A stretch of 14,578 bases of DNA from Actinomycetota bacterium (GTDB taxonomy: Bacteria > Actinomycetota > Actinomycetes > Propionibacteriales > Propionibacteriaceae), in the NCBI GenBank assembly GCA_016213595.1, contig JACRAA010000387.1, forward strand, positions 1-14,578, written 5' to 3'. A model generated the notes under the pieces. The model was given only the letters and a program-made list of their open reading frames with translations. It was not told the origin of the DNA and made no database searches. The position numbers and the translations under genes are program-made. Positions 6,755 through 13,137 of the stretch are shown piece after piece. Numbering within the stretch: position 1 is the first letter of the stretch; each line of letters starts with the position of its first letter.

Positions 6755-6784
6755 CCCCATCTCTATCCTCGAAAGGAACGAACA

Positions 6785-6931
6785 ATGGCAATTCTCTTGT
6801 GGATCCTCGCTGCGATTCTCGTGATCGCGGGCATCTTCGCGATCCTTCGCTCGCAGCTCATCTGGGGCATCGTCCTCATCGTGCTCGGCCTGCTGGTCGG
6901 CCCGGGCGGCGTGAGCATCTTCCACCCCTGA
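6785..6931 (+). CDS. GPGG-motif small membrane protein
   Basis: 48 residues, ATG at 6785 with AAGGA upstream. Almost wholly hydrophobic: two short membrane segments (ILLWILAAILVIAGIFAIL and LIWGIVLIVLGLLV) joined by RSQ, ending in GPGGVSIFHP. This fits the actinobacterial family named for its GPGG motif, whose function is unknown. Position directly after csbD and before a strong hairpin suggests a two-gene stress transcript. Confidence 0.85.
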   Translation: MAILLWILAAILVIAGIFAILRSQLIWGIVLIVLGLLVGPGGVSIFHP

Positions 6932-6950
6932 CCGCTCCCCAATGACTGCT

Positions 6951-6978
6951 CTGCCGGTCCCCTTCGGGGGGCCGGCAG
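6951..6978. terminator. Strong hairpin with TTCG loop
   Basis: A 12-bp stem with one G-U pair (CTGCCGGTCCCC at 6951-6962, GGGGGCCGGCAG at 6967-6978) closes a TTCG tetraloop, 19 bp after the GPGG gene and before the convergent hemerythrin gene. There is no T tract, as is common in actinobacteria. It probably serves both directions. Confidence 0.75.
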
Positions 6979-7040
6979 TCGCATGTCAGGAGGTGGGGAA
7001 AGGCGTGCGAGAAGTGGCGCCACGTCCCTCGGAAAGGGCC

Positions 7041-7532
7041 TCAGGCGGCTCCCTCATGCGCATGCGGGGTGGACGCATGGACGTGGACGACGCCGCCATG
7101 GGAGTGGGGCGTGGTCTCGTGGACCTCGAGCCAGGCGGCACCGTCGAGGGCCACCGCCGCCGCGGGGAACAGCCCGTTGTCCTCCTTGTCGATGTGCGTC
7201 CTCAGCGCGTCGTCGAAGCGGGCCATCGCCTCGTCGTCACCGGGGGCCACGAGCGCCAGCAGGCCGTCCAGAGTCTCGTGCTCGCCGCAGAGCGTGGCGA
7301 TGTGGCTCGCGTACAGCTCTTCCCGCGCCATCACGCGGAACAGGCCCGCCTCCTCCGCGCTCGTGTGCGGCCAGAGCAGCTGTGCCACCTCCGTACGGGC
7401 CTCTTCCACGGCCTGGAGGTCGCCCGACTGTACGGCTCCGCGCATTCTCCCGGTCGCATTCACGATCTCGTCGTGCTCGCCCATGAAGCGGCCGATCACC
7501 TCGATGGAGTCACATCCGCAGTAGCTGCACAT
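7041..7532 (-). CDS. Hemerythrin-domain protein with N-terminal CxxCxC and His-rich tail
   Basis: 163 residues from the ATG at 7530-7532, preceded by AGAGGA. A longer frame upstream is spurious since it would cross the divergent gene. The product should be a four-helix bundle with a non-haem di-iron site: His20 (GEHD), His56-x3-Glu60 (HTSAEE), His85 (CGEHETLDG) and His113-x4-Asp118 (HIDKED), the full hemerythrin ligand set. The N-terminus is MCSYCGCDS, with cysteines at 2, 5 and 7. The C-terminal tail (HETTPHSHGGVVHVHASTPH, then AHEGAA) carries eight histidines and could bind metal. Hemerythrins bind oxygen or nitric oxide, or help repair iron-sulfur centres. The divergent regulator at 7587 is probably its controller. 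Confidence 0.9.
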   Translation of the reverse strand: MCSYCGCDSIEVIGRFMGEHDEIVNATGRMRGAVQSGDLQAVEEARTEVAQLLWPHTSAEEAGLFRVMAREELYASHIATLCGEHETLDGLLALVAPGDDEAMARFDDALRTHIDKEDNGLFPAAAVALDGAAWLEVHETTPHSHGGVVHVHASTPHAHEGAA

Positions 7533-7542
7533 CCCGGTCCTC

Positions 7543-7568
7543 TTTTCTACATTGATACCTGTAGAAAA
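7543..7568. promoter_or_regulatory. Perfect inverted-repeat operator, 9-8-9
   Basis: TTTTCTACA (7543-7551) and TGTAGAAAA (7560-7568) form a perfect 9-bp inverted repeat with an 8-nt spacer in the 54-bp gap between the divergent hemerythrin and regulator genes. It covers the -35 region of the regulator and lies 10 bp from the hemerythrin start, so a bound dimer could silence both. The regulator at 7587 is the obvious candidate ligand. Confidence 0.8.
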
Positions 7569-7580
7569 TAGCACTACAGT
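7552..7580 (+). promoter_or_regulatory. Leaderless-type promoter of the winged-helix regulator
   Basis: TTGATA (7552-7557), 17-nt spacer and TACAGT (7575-7580) resemble a housekeeping promoter. Only six bases separate the -10 from the ATG at 7587, the spacing typical of leaderless actinobacterial mRNAs. The -35 lies inside the 9-8-9 inverted repeat, which fits autorepression. Confidence 0.6.
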
Positions 7581-7586
7581 GAGGAC

Positions 7587-8282
7587 ATGAACACCGCGAC
7601 GTCCGCCGACGGCCCCCAGCCGGTGCGCGAGGACCGCCCCACCGGGGTCGCGCTCGAGCTGCTCGTGGTTCTGGCTCGCGCACCGGAGCCCCTCACGATC
7701 GCCGACCTCCAAGCCGAGCTGGGCGGCCACCCGAACCGCTTCCGGGCCCCCCTCGAGCAGCTCGTGACCCTGCACCTCGCCAGCGAGACGACCCCGGCTT
7801 CTGCCGGGCGTGGCAGGCCGGCGCGTGCCTACACCGCCACTCCCCCCGGCGCTCAGGTTGCCCTGGAGGAGCCCGCCCGGCCGGTCCACGTCGCGCTCGT
7901 CGAGGCGGTCGCAGCCTCTCTACGGAACGGCGACGCACCTGAGGCTGCCGCCCGTGCGCTGGGCCGCGCCTGGGGCGAGCGTCTCCCCGCGACCGGTCTC
8001 GTACCGGCCCTCGCAGCCCAGGGCTTCTCCCCGCTGGCGGCGGGCGACGACGTCCTCCTGCGCACCTGTCCGATGCTCGACGCCGCACGCCGCGACCCGG
8101 CCGTCGTGTGCTCCATCCACCAGGGGATGCTGGACGCGCTCGAGGACGGGCATCTCAGGCTGGTTCCCTTCGCCACCGCCGACGGCTGCATCGTCCACAG
8201 GGAACTGCCCGGCTCGTCCGACTGGGGCTCTCGGCCGAGAGAGATCTCTCATGAATCCCCTAGTGGGCCGGCTGGTCATTAG
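7587..8282 (+). CDS. Winged-helix regulator with SufR-like cysteine cluster
   Basis: 231 residues, ATG at 7587, probably translated from a leaderless message. Residues about 20-95 form a winged helix-turn-helix, with the wing GRGRPARAYTATPPG (about 74-88), as in SufR/ArsR-type regulators. The C-terminal half keeps a cysteine pattern seen in SufR-like iron-sulfur regulators: Cys161-Pro, Cys175-x2-His178, and Cys201 (RTCPMLDAARRDPAVVCSIH, then DGCIVHREL). A [4Fe-4S] or similar cluster sensitive to oxygen or nitric oxide is a reasonable inference. The last 25 residues are Ser/Pro/Gly-rich and look non-conserved. It diverges from the hemerythrin gene across a perfect palindrome, its likely operator. 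No suf genes are visible here. Confidence 0.8.
   Translation: MNTATSADGPQPVREDRPTGVALELLVVLARAPEPLTIADLQAELGGHPNRFRAPLEQLVTLHLASETTPASAGRGRPARAYTATPPGAQVALEEPARPVHVALVEAVAASLRNGDAPEAAARALGRAWGERLPATGLVPALAAQGFSPLAAGDDVLLRTCPMLDAARRDPAVVCSIHQGMLDALEDGHLRLVPFATADGCIVHRELPGSSDWGSRPREISHESPSGPAGH
8228..8250. repeat. Two overlapping perfect palindromes
   Basis: CTCTCGGCCGAGAG (8228-8241) and GAGAGATCTCTC (8239-8250) are perfect palindromes sharing three bases, near the 3' end of the regulator gene and about 115 bp before the receiver-Roadblock gene. They may form a hairpin in the transcript or an operator. Their position within coding sequence makes chance possible. Confidence 0.35.
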
Positions 8283-8363
8283 AGTCGGCAGCGACGCGAC
8301 AACAGCCAGCTGTCCTGTCATTCCCTGGCGCTCCGCAAGACCCCACTACGGAAAGCGCACCCG

Positions 8364-9251
8364 ATGTACCAGAGTTGCATAGCTACAGACGTCAAGACCG
8401 TCCTCGTCGTGGACGAGGCGCGTTACGCCGAGCGCATGCGCGCGTCGCTCGCCCGGCTCACGGGTGCCCGTGTCCTCACGGCGACCGACCTCACCCCGGC
8501 GCTGCGCGCCATCGAGGAGCACCGTCCCGACGCGGTCGTCTCGGGTCTTCCCCTGACGGACGAGGTCGGCGTCCCCCTCCTCTTCTGGGTCTCCCTGCAC
8601 CAGCCGGAGCTCCCCGTCGTCGTCGTGCTCGACGATGCCGACGCGCCCGGGGCCGAGCAGGCCGAGTGGTTCGGCGCGAAAGCCGTCCTGAACCGGCCGT
8701 CCGACCCCGGCACGCTGGCCGACGACGTGGCAGCCCTCCTCGGGATGGAGCCGGTCGTCGACATCTGGGACCGGGTCGCCGAGGTCGCCGCCCGCCGTCA
8801 CCTCTCCCTCGTCGCGCCCCCCTCGGACACCACGTTCGACGCCCACGCCTGCCTCGCCGGACTGTTCCGCGGCCTCGGCACCGTACGCGGGCTGCACGGC
8901 TCCCTGCTGCTCGACGATAACGGCTCCTTCGTCAGCATGGTGGACGGGACCGGGTCGCTCGACGTCGGACGCATGCTCGCACCTCTGCAGGCCCTCATCC
9001 GCGCCGGTCACGCGGCGTGCCTCGAAGCCGGCCTGGACCAGTGTGAGACGGCCGAGCTCCGTACGGGTCACGAGGCCGTCGTCGTCTCCTGCTGCGTGGA
9101 CTCCACCACCCACGTGCACGTCGTGACGAAGGTGGCTGCCAACGGCAACCGTGCCCTTGTGGAGCTGGCCCACAAGAGGCTGCAGCGCGACTTCCACGAG
9201 GTCGGCGGCGTAGCCACCAGCCAGCGCAGCGCCGCGGAGATCTCGGCCTGA
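8364..9251 (+). CDS. Pseudo-receiver fused to a Roadblock/LC7-like domain
   Basis: 295 residues, ATG at 8364 chosen because it precedes the first receiver strand (KTVLVVDEARYAERM); the Shine-Dalgarno is weak. Residues about 11-128 have a receiver fold pattern with Asp17-Glu18, but the phosphoacceptor site is Ser60-Gly61 (PDAVVSGLPLTDEVG) and the switch Lys is missing (AVLNRPSDP), so phosphorylation is unlikely. Residues about 155-278 resemble Roadblock/LC7: LFRGLGTVRGLHGSLLLDDN with GSFVSMVDG, then a long helix, then TTHVHVVTKVAANGNRALVE. Roadblock proteins in bacteria act as scaffolds or regulators of small MglA/Ras-like GTPases; none is seen beside it. Function unknown. It follows the winged-helix regulator after 81 bp and may be a separate unit. 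Confidence 0.75.
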   Translation: MYQSCIATDVKTVLVVDEARYAERMRASLARLTGARVLTATDLTPALRAIEEHRPDAVVSGLPLTDEVGVPLLFWVSLHQPELPVVVVLDDADAPGAEQAEWFGAKAVLNRPSDPGTLADDVAALLGMEPVVDIWDRVAEVAARRHLSLVAPPSDTTFDAHACLAGLFRGLGTVRGLHGSLLLDDNGSFVSMVDGTGSLDVGRMLAPLQALIRAGHAACLEAGLDQCETAELRTGHEAVVVSCCVDSTTHVHVVTKVAANGNRALVELAHKRLQRDFHEVGGVATSQRSAAEISA

Positions 9252-9290
9252 GCGACACCGTACGGATCCTCGCGGTCCTCGGCGGTGAGT

Positions 9291-9380
9291 CGGTTCACCA
9301 TGTTAACCAGGCAAATGGGATGTTCTCACGGCAGATCTGCCATGAGAACGTACGGTTTGCCCACTTAACATGGTGAACCG
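9291..9380. repeat. 90-bp interrupted palindrome
   Basis: The sequence is symmetric about its centre. The outer arms are a perfect 16-bp pair (CGGTTCACCATGTTAA with TTAACATGGTGAACCG). Inside come GGCAAA/TTTGCC (6 bp), GTTCTCA/TGAGAAC (7 bp) and a central perfect palindrome GGCAGATCTGCC, separated by equal-length mismatched bubbles of 3, 6 and 1 nt. Both halves are 45 nt. It lies between two convergent genes (ends 9251 and 9419). A bidirectional terminator or a miniature mobile element are the leading readings; no target-site duplication is obvious. Confidence 0.9.
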
Positions 9381-9418
9381 CGCACCTGCCACCGTGCCCA
9401 CGCGAGGTTCACAAGCGC

Positions 9419-11026
9419 TCAGCTGTTCGCAACCGCCGCGCGCTCGATCGGGAGGCCGGCGCTGAAGCGCTGGACGTACGCGTCGAAGCCGGCCACGTCC
9501 GCCGGGTCCGGGTCGACCGTCTCGAGGCCCGCCCCGGCGAACACCCGGGTGGCCAGGTAGTCCGCGAGTGACTGACCCTCCGCGCGGTTGCGTGCGTACG
9601 CCGCGAGCAGAGCGATGCCCCACGCGCCGCCCTCCCCGGCGATGTCGCCCACCGAGACCGGCGCGTCGACCGCGGCCGCGAGGTACCGCTGGGCCACGCC
9701 CTTGGTCTTGAACAGCCCGCCGTGCGCGAACAGCGAGTCGAGCTGGACACCCTCGTCCTTGAGCAGCACGTTCATGCCGATCCGCAGGCTCGCCAGCGCC
9801 GCGAAGAGGTGGGCGCGCATGAAGTTCGCCAGAGTGAAGCGGCTGTCCGGCGTCCGTACGAACAGTGGCCGGCCCTCCTCCAGCCCCGTGATGTGCTCTC
9901 CGGAGAGGTAGTTGTACGCCAGCAAGCCGCCGCAGTCCGGCTCGCCCTCGAGCGACGCCGTGAACAGGCTTTCGAACACAGCCCCGGGCGCCAGACCGGC
10001 CCCGACACGGCTCGCGAACTCACCGAACAGACCCACCCAGGCGTTGAGCTCGCTCGCGCCGTTGTTGCAGTGGACCATCGCCACGAGGTCACCGGCAGGC
10101 GTGGTCACGAGGTCGAGCTCGGGGTGCATGCGGGACAGCTCGTTCTCGAGCACGACCATCGCGAAGATCGACGTCCCGGCGCTCACGTTGCCGGTGCGGC
10201 GTGCGACCGAGTTGGTCGCGACCATCCCCGTCCCCGCGTCGCCCTCGGGCGGGCAGCAGGGAACGCCGGCCTGGAGCGTGCCGGACGGGTCGAGCAGCGC
10301 CGCGCCGGCCGCGCTCAGCTCTCCGGCCGGCTCGCCGGCGGACAGCACGGTCGGCAGGATGTCGCCGATCGTCCAGCCGAAGCCCCGGTCGCGGACGAGG
10401 TCGTCGAGCTGGGCGATCATGCCCGCGTGGTACGTGCCTGTCGCCGGGTCGATGGGGAACATGCCGGACGCGTCGCCGACGCCGAGGACGGCCTGTCCGG
10501 TCAGCTGCTCGTGCACGTACCCGGCGAGGGTCGTGAGGTGCGCGATCCGGCCGACAGGCTCCTCACCGTTCAGGACAGCCTGGTACAGGTGGGCGACGGA
10601 CCAGCGCTGCGGGATGGCGTACCCGAACAGCTCGGTCAGCTGCTCGCTCGCAGGGCCCGTGGTCGTGTTGCGCCACGTCCGGAACGGGACCAGCAGGGCG
10701 CCGGAGGCGTCGAACGGGAGGTAGCCGTGCATCATCGCCGACACCCCCAGCATGCCGACCGTACGGAGCTCAACGCCGTACCTAGTCCGTACGTCCGCGG
10801 CGAGCGACGCGTACGCGGCCTGCAGCCCGGTCCGTACGTCGTCCAACGAGTAGGTCCAGACGCGGTCGACGAACTGGTTCTCCCAGTCGTGGCCGCCCGT
10901 GGCGACGGGGACGTGGTCGTCACCGACGAGCACAGCCTTGATGCGGGTCGAGCCGAGCTCGATGCCGAGGGCCGTACGGCCTTCCTCGATGGCTGCGCGC
11001 GTGGTCGCTGACGCCTCGTCGATCAT
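9419..11026 (-). CDS. FGGY-family carbohydrate kinase
   Basis: 535 residues from the ATG at 11024-11026, chosen for its GGGAGGATCACCG leader; an in-frame GTG at 11161 would add 45 residues without family character. The first nucleotide-binding lobe begins at ALGIELGSTRIKAVLV (about 19-34). The SAMMHGYLPFD, VPFRTWRNTTT and WSVAHLYQAVLN segments (about 96-153) belong to the sugar-binding lobe. The catalytic-base motif is EGDAGTGMV with Asp263. The C-terminal adenosine site is FAHGGLFKTKGVAQRYLAAA (about 433-452). Such enzymes phosphorylate ketoses or polyols. Ribulose, xylulose, fuculose and rhamnulose are all possible. The last two fit best with the propanediol-type genes nearby, since fucose and rhamnose breakdown yields 1,2-propanediol, but this is inference. 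The gene lies downstream of the cupin on the same strand. Confidence 0.88.
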   Translation of the reverse strand: MIDEASATTRAAIEEGRTALGIELGSTRIKAVLVGDDHVPVATGGHDWENQFVDRVWTYSLDDVRTGLQAAYASLAADVRTRYGVELRTVGMLGVSAMMHGYLPFDASGALLVPFRTWRNTTTGPASEQLTELFGYAIPQRWSVAHLYQAVLNGEEPVGRIAHLTTLAGYVHEQLTGQAVLGVGDASGMFPIDPATGTYHAGMIAQLDDLVRDRGFGWTIGDILPTVLSAGEPAGELSAAGAALLDPSGTLQAGVPCCPPEGDAGTGMVATNSVARRTGNVSAGTSIFAMVVLENELSRMHPELDLVTTPAGDLVAMVHCNNGASELNAWVGLFGEFASRVGAGLAPGAVFESLFTASLEGEPDCGGLLAYNYLSGEHITGLEEGRPLFVRTPDSRFTLANFMRAHLFAALASLRIGMNVLLKDEGVQLDSLFAHGGLFKTKGVAQRYLAAAVDAPVSVGDIAGEGGAWGIALLAAYARNRAEGQSLADYLATRVFAGAGLETVDPDPADVAGFDAYVQRFSAGLPIERAAVANS

Positions 11027-11115
11027 CGGTGATCCTCCCAGGATGGCGGCGGGGTACGCCGGCGTGGTCGAGGCTGACGATATCGCCCTGGACCCGTCGA
11101 GGAGTGCGGTACGCA

Positions 11116-11129
11116 GGCTCAGCTGAGCC
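11116..11129. repeat. 14-bp perfect palindrome upstream of the kinase
   Basis: GGCTCAGCTGAGCC lies in the 154-bp gap between cupin and kinase genes, about 90 bp before the kinase start. It could be a regulator site or part of a cupin-gene terminator. The remainder of the gap has no visible gene. Confidence 0.35.
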
Positions 11130-11180
11130 GCCTCCCGAGGGCTGGCCCCGAGGCGGGCCACCTCGCGGCTCAGGCCCCGA

Positions 11181-11657
11181 TCAGGCCTTCTCGTCCGGCT
11201 GGGTGCCCTCCGGCTGTACGGACCACTCCGGTGGCTTGTCCCGTCCCGACTCCTCGTCGCGGTCGGCCTCGTCGGACGTCGCCTGCACGATGCCGGGCGT
11301 GTGGTGGCTCGGTGCGTAGACGACGTACAGGCGCATGTCCTCGTCGCCGGTGTTGACGATGTCGTGCCACGTGCCCGCGGGGACCTGCACGCTCCAGCCG
11401 TCGGAGACGTCGAGCTGGAAGCTCAGGTCGTCTTCGGCCGGCCCCATGGTGACGTGGCCCTTCCCCGCATCCAGCCGGATGAACTGGTCGGTCTCCGGGT
11501 GCGCCTCCAGGCCGATGGATGAGCCGACCGGGATCGACATGAGCGTCACCTGCAGGTACCTGCCCGTCCACGCGACAGAGCGGTAGGTGTCGTTCTCCTT
11601 GGTGGCCGTCTCGAGGTCGAAGGCATTCGGCTTGGGCCCGACATCACTGATGTTCAC
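11181..11657 (-). CDS. Single-domain cupin protein
   Basis: 158 residues from a GTG at 11655-11657 with GGAGAG six bases upstream; an open frame to 11828 is spurious. A cupin beta-barrel is indicated by motif 1 (GLEAHPETDQFIRLDAGKGH) and motif 2 (VQVPAGTWHDIVNTGDEDMR), with likely metal ligands His and Asp/Gln in the first and His in the second. The C-terminal tail (about 125-158) is highly charged and probably disordered. The upstream part (NDTYRSVAWTGRYLQVTLMS) is shared with a widespread bacterial cupin family of unknown reaction. It is transcribed away from the PocR-like gene and towards the kinase, possibly as one unit. Confidence 0.82.
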   Translation of the reverse strand: MNISDVGPKPNAFDLETATKENDTYRSVAWTGRYLQVTLMSIPVGSSIGLEAHPETDQFIRLDAGKGHVTMGPAEDDLSFQLDVSDGWSVQVPAGTWHDIVNTGDEDMRLYVVYAPSHHTPGIVQATSDEADRDEESGRDKPPEWSVQPEGTQPDEKA

Positions 11658-11826
11658 GTCACTCTCCTCTGGCGCGGATGGTGGCCGCAGGGCGGCCTTG
11701 CACCTCTCGGTTACCCACGACCGGTCGCTTTCCCGCACCCCCCGCGGTCGGGATGAGGAGCGTTGATGAGAGACTTTCGTGAGTTCGCCACGTGGACTAC
11801 TGTCAGGCCTGTTCCGACGGAGGCAC

Positions 11827-13137
11827 ATGTCAGATCTGGGGATAGCAGCGTTGCTGGACCTCGGTCAGCTCCAGAACGTCCTTGAGGACTTCTCGGCAGC
11901 GACCGGGCTCGCGACCGTCGCCGTCGACACCCGCGGCGTCCCCGTCACCAACAGCTACGCCTTCACCGACTTCTGTCGTGAGATGCGTTCCGACCCCGTC
12001 CACAACAGGATGTGCCACGCCTGCGACGCCCACGGTGGCCTCCAGTCGCTCATCGAGGGCTCGCCGCAGGTCTACAGCTGCCATGCAGGGCTCGTGGACT
12101 TCTCCGTCCCGGTGACCGACGGCGACACCTATGTCGGAGCCATCCTCTGTGGGCAGGTGAGGGTGGCGGAGGGCCAGCGGCCGGCGCTGCTCACGCCCGG
12201 AACGGAGTGGCGCGGCGACAGGGTGCTCGAGAAGCTGTACGACCAGGTGCCTCGCTCCACGCTGAGCCGGGTTGCCGCCTCCGCGAAGACCCTGTTCGGC
12301 GTGAGCCGCATGCTCGACGGAGTGGCCCGGGTGCGTCGCCGCCCCGAGCCGGCGCAGCCACCGGCGATCGCGATGCCGCCTGCCATGCTTGCCATCGAAC
12401 CGCTGGCGCGGATGCGGCCCAGCGAGCCGAGCGTGCCGCCCGTCGTCGTCCATGCGGTGCTCCGCGACGCCATCGACTCCGAGGACCTGTCCGACGCGTA
12501 CGCAGAGGCCAGCCGGCTGCTCGACGAGGTGTTCGCCGGCGGCGGGGACCTCCGCGACGGGGTCTCGCACGTCGAGGACCTCGTGATCGCCGTCGCGAGG
12601 GACTGCAGCCCTCGCCTGGTGCCGCACCTCACGCAGTCGATCCTCGGACACCGCAGCCGCCGCTCCGCGTCGATCAACCGCTACCAGGCACAGGTGAACG
12701 TGGAGCGGCTCCTCGCGCTGGTCCTCGACGAGGTGGTCCGCTCCCGTCCACGTCGCCGACCGGACCTGCGGGACGTGCTCAACGAGATCGCCCGCCACCC
12801 CAACCGGGCCCTGTCCCTCACGGAGGCGGCCGCCTCGACGCACTGGTCGCCCGGTCACCTGTCGAAGTTGTTCAGATCCGTCACGGGCTACACATTCGTG
12901 TCGTATGTGACTGCCTGGCGGATCGCCCGCGCGCAGCTGATGTTAGCGTCCACGCAGATGCCGGTTCAGAAGGTCGCGGCTGAGCTGGACTTCCACCAGG
13001 TCAACTACTTCTCCAGGGTCTTCCGGGCCCATACCGGGATGACTCCCAGCGAGTTCCGGCGTCAGTGTTCCTCTCGTGACGGGAGACCTGCCGGTGTACC
13101 GCTTCCAGCTCACCACCACCCTCTGCTACGGGCCTGA
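11827..13137 (+). CDS. PocR-like AraC-family regulator
   Basis: 436 residues from the ATG at 11827, with GGAGG just upstream; an in-frame start at 11779 adds 16 unlikely residues. Residues about 8-160 form a PocR sensory domain, with conserved cysteines Cys50 (FTDFCREM), Cys63-x2-Cys66 (RMCHACDAHGG) and Cys85 (YSCHAGLVDFSVPV), ending GAILCGQVRV. The middle (170-310) is a linker with helical segments. Residues about 326-413 are an AraC DNA-binding domain (LTEAAASTHWSPGHLSKLFR and MPVQKVAAELDFHQVNYFSR). Salmonella PocR activates the pdu and cob operons in response to 1,2-propanediol, so a similar role is likely beside the PduQ- and PduV-like genes. Beyond TPSEFRRQ the last 24 residues overlap pduQ and look unconserved. 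Confidence 0.88.
   Translation: MSDLGIAALLDLGQLQNVLEDFSAATGLATVAVDTRGVPVTNSYAFTDFCREMRSDPVHNRMCHACDAHGGLQSLIEGSPQVYSCHAGLVDFSVPVTDGDTYVGAILCGQVRVAEGQRPALLTPGTEWRGDRVLEKLYDQVPRSTLSRVAASAKTLFGVSRMLDGVARVRRRPEPAQPPAIAMPPAMLAIEPLARMRPSEPSVPPVVVHAVLRDAIDSEDLSDAYAEASRLLDEVFAGGGDLRDGVSHVEDLVIAVARDCSPRLVPHLTQSILGHRSRRSASINRYQAQVNVERLLALVLDEVVRSRPRRRPDLRDVLNEIARHPNRALSLTEAAASTHWSPGHLSKLFRSVTGYTFVSYVTAWRIARAQLMLASTQMPVQKVAAELDFHQVNYFSRVFRAHTGMTPSEFRRQCSSRDGRPAGVPLPAHHHPLLRA

Noticed and set aside
5027..6925. A 632-residue version of the binding protein
   Set aside because: The lipoprotein signal peptide begins at residue 180 of that frame. The upstream part would run antisense to csbD and the GPGG gene.
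7041..7889. A 282-residue version of the hemerythrin gene
   Set aside because: The extra N-terminal part would overlap the divergent regulator and its operator. The family N-terminus MCSYCGC begins at 7532 with a Shine-Dalgarno.
9291..9380. The 90-bp palindrome as an insertion sequence or CRISPR repeat
   Set aside because: There is no transposase gene, no obvious target duplication and only one copy in the window, so neither label is supported; a miniature element remains only a hypothesis.
9722..11011. A 429-residue plus-strand open frame opposite the FGGY kinase
   Set aside because: It is antisense to a kinase with all expected motifs and has the Arg/Gly/Val-rich composition of a shadow frame.
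11027..11161. A 45-residue N-terminal extension of the kinase from a GTG at 11161
   Set aside because: It has no family similarity I recognise, contains the 14-bp palindrome at 11116-11129, and the ATG at 11024-11026 has a good Shine-Dalgarno.
11696..11720. A SigB/SigF-like promoter for the cupin gene (GGGTAA on the minus strand at 11711-11716)
   Set aside because: No GTTT is found 15 to 17 bases upstream, so the second half of the motif is missing.
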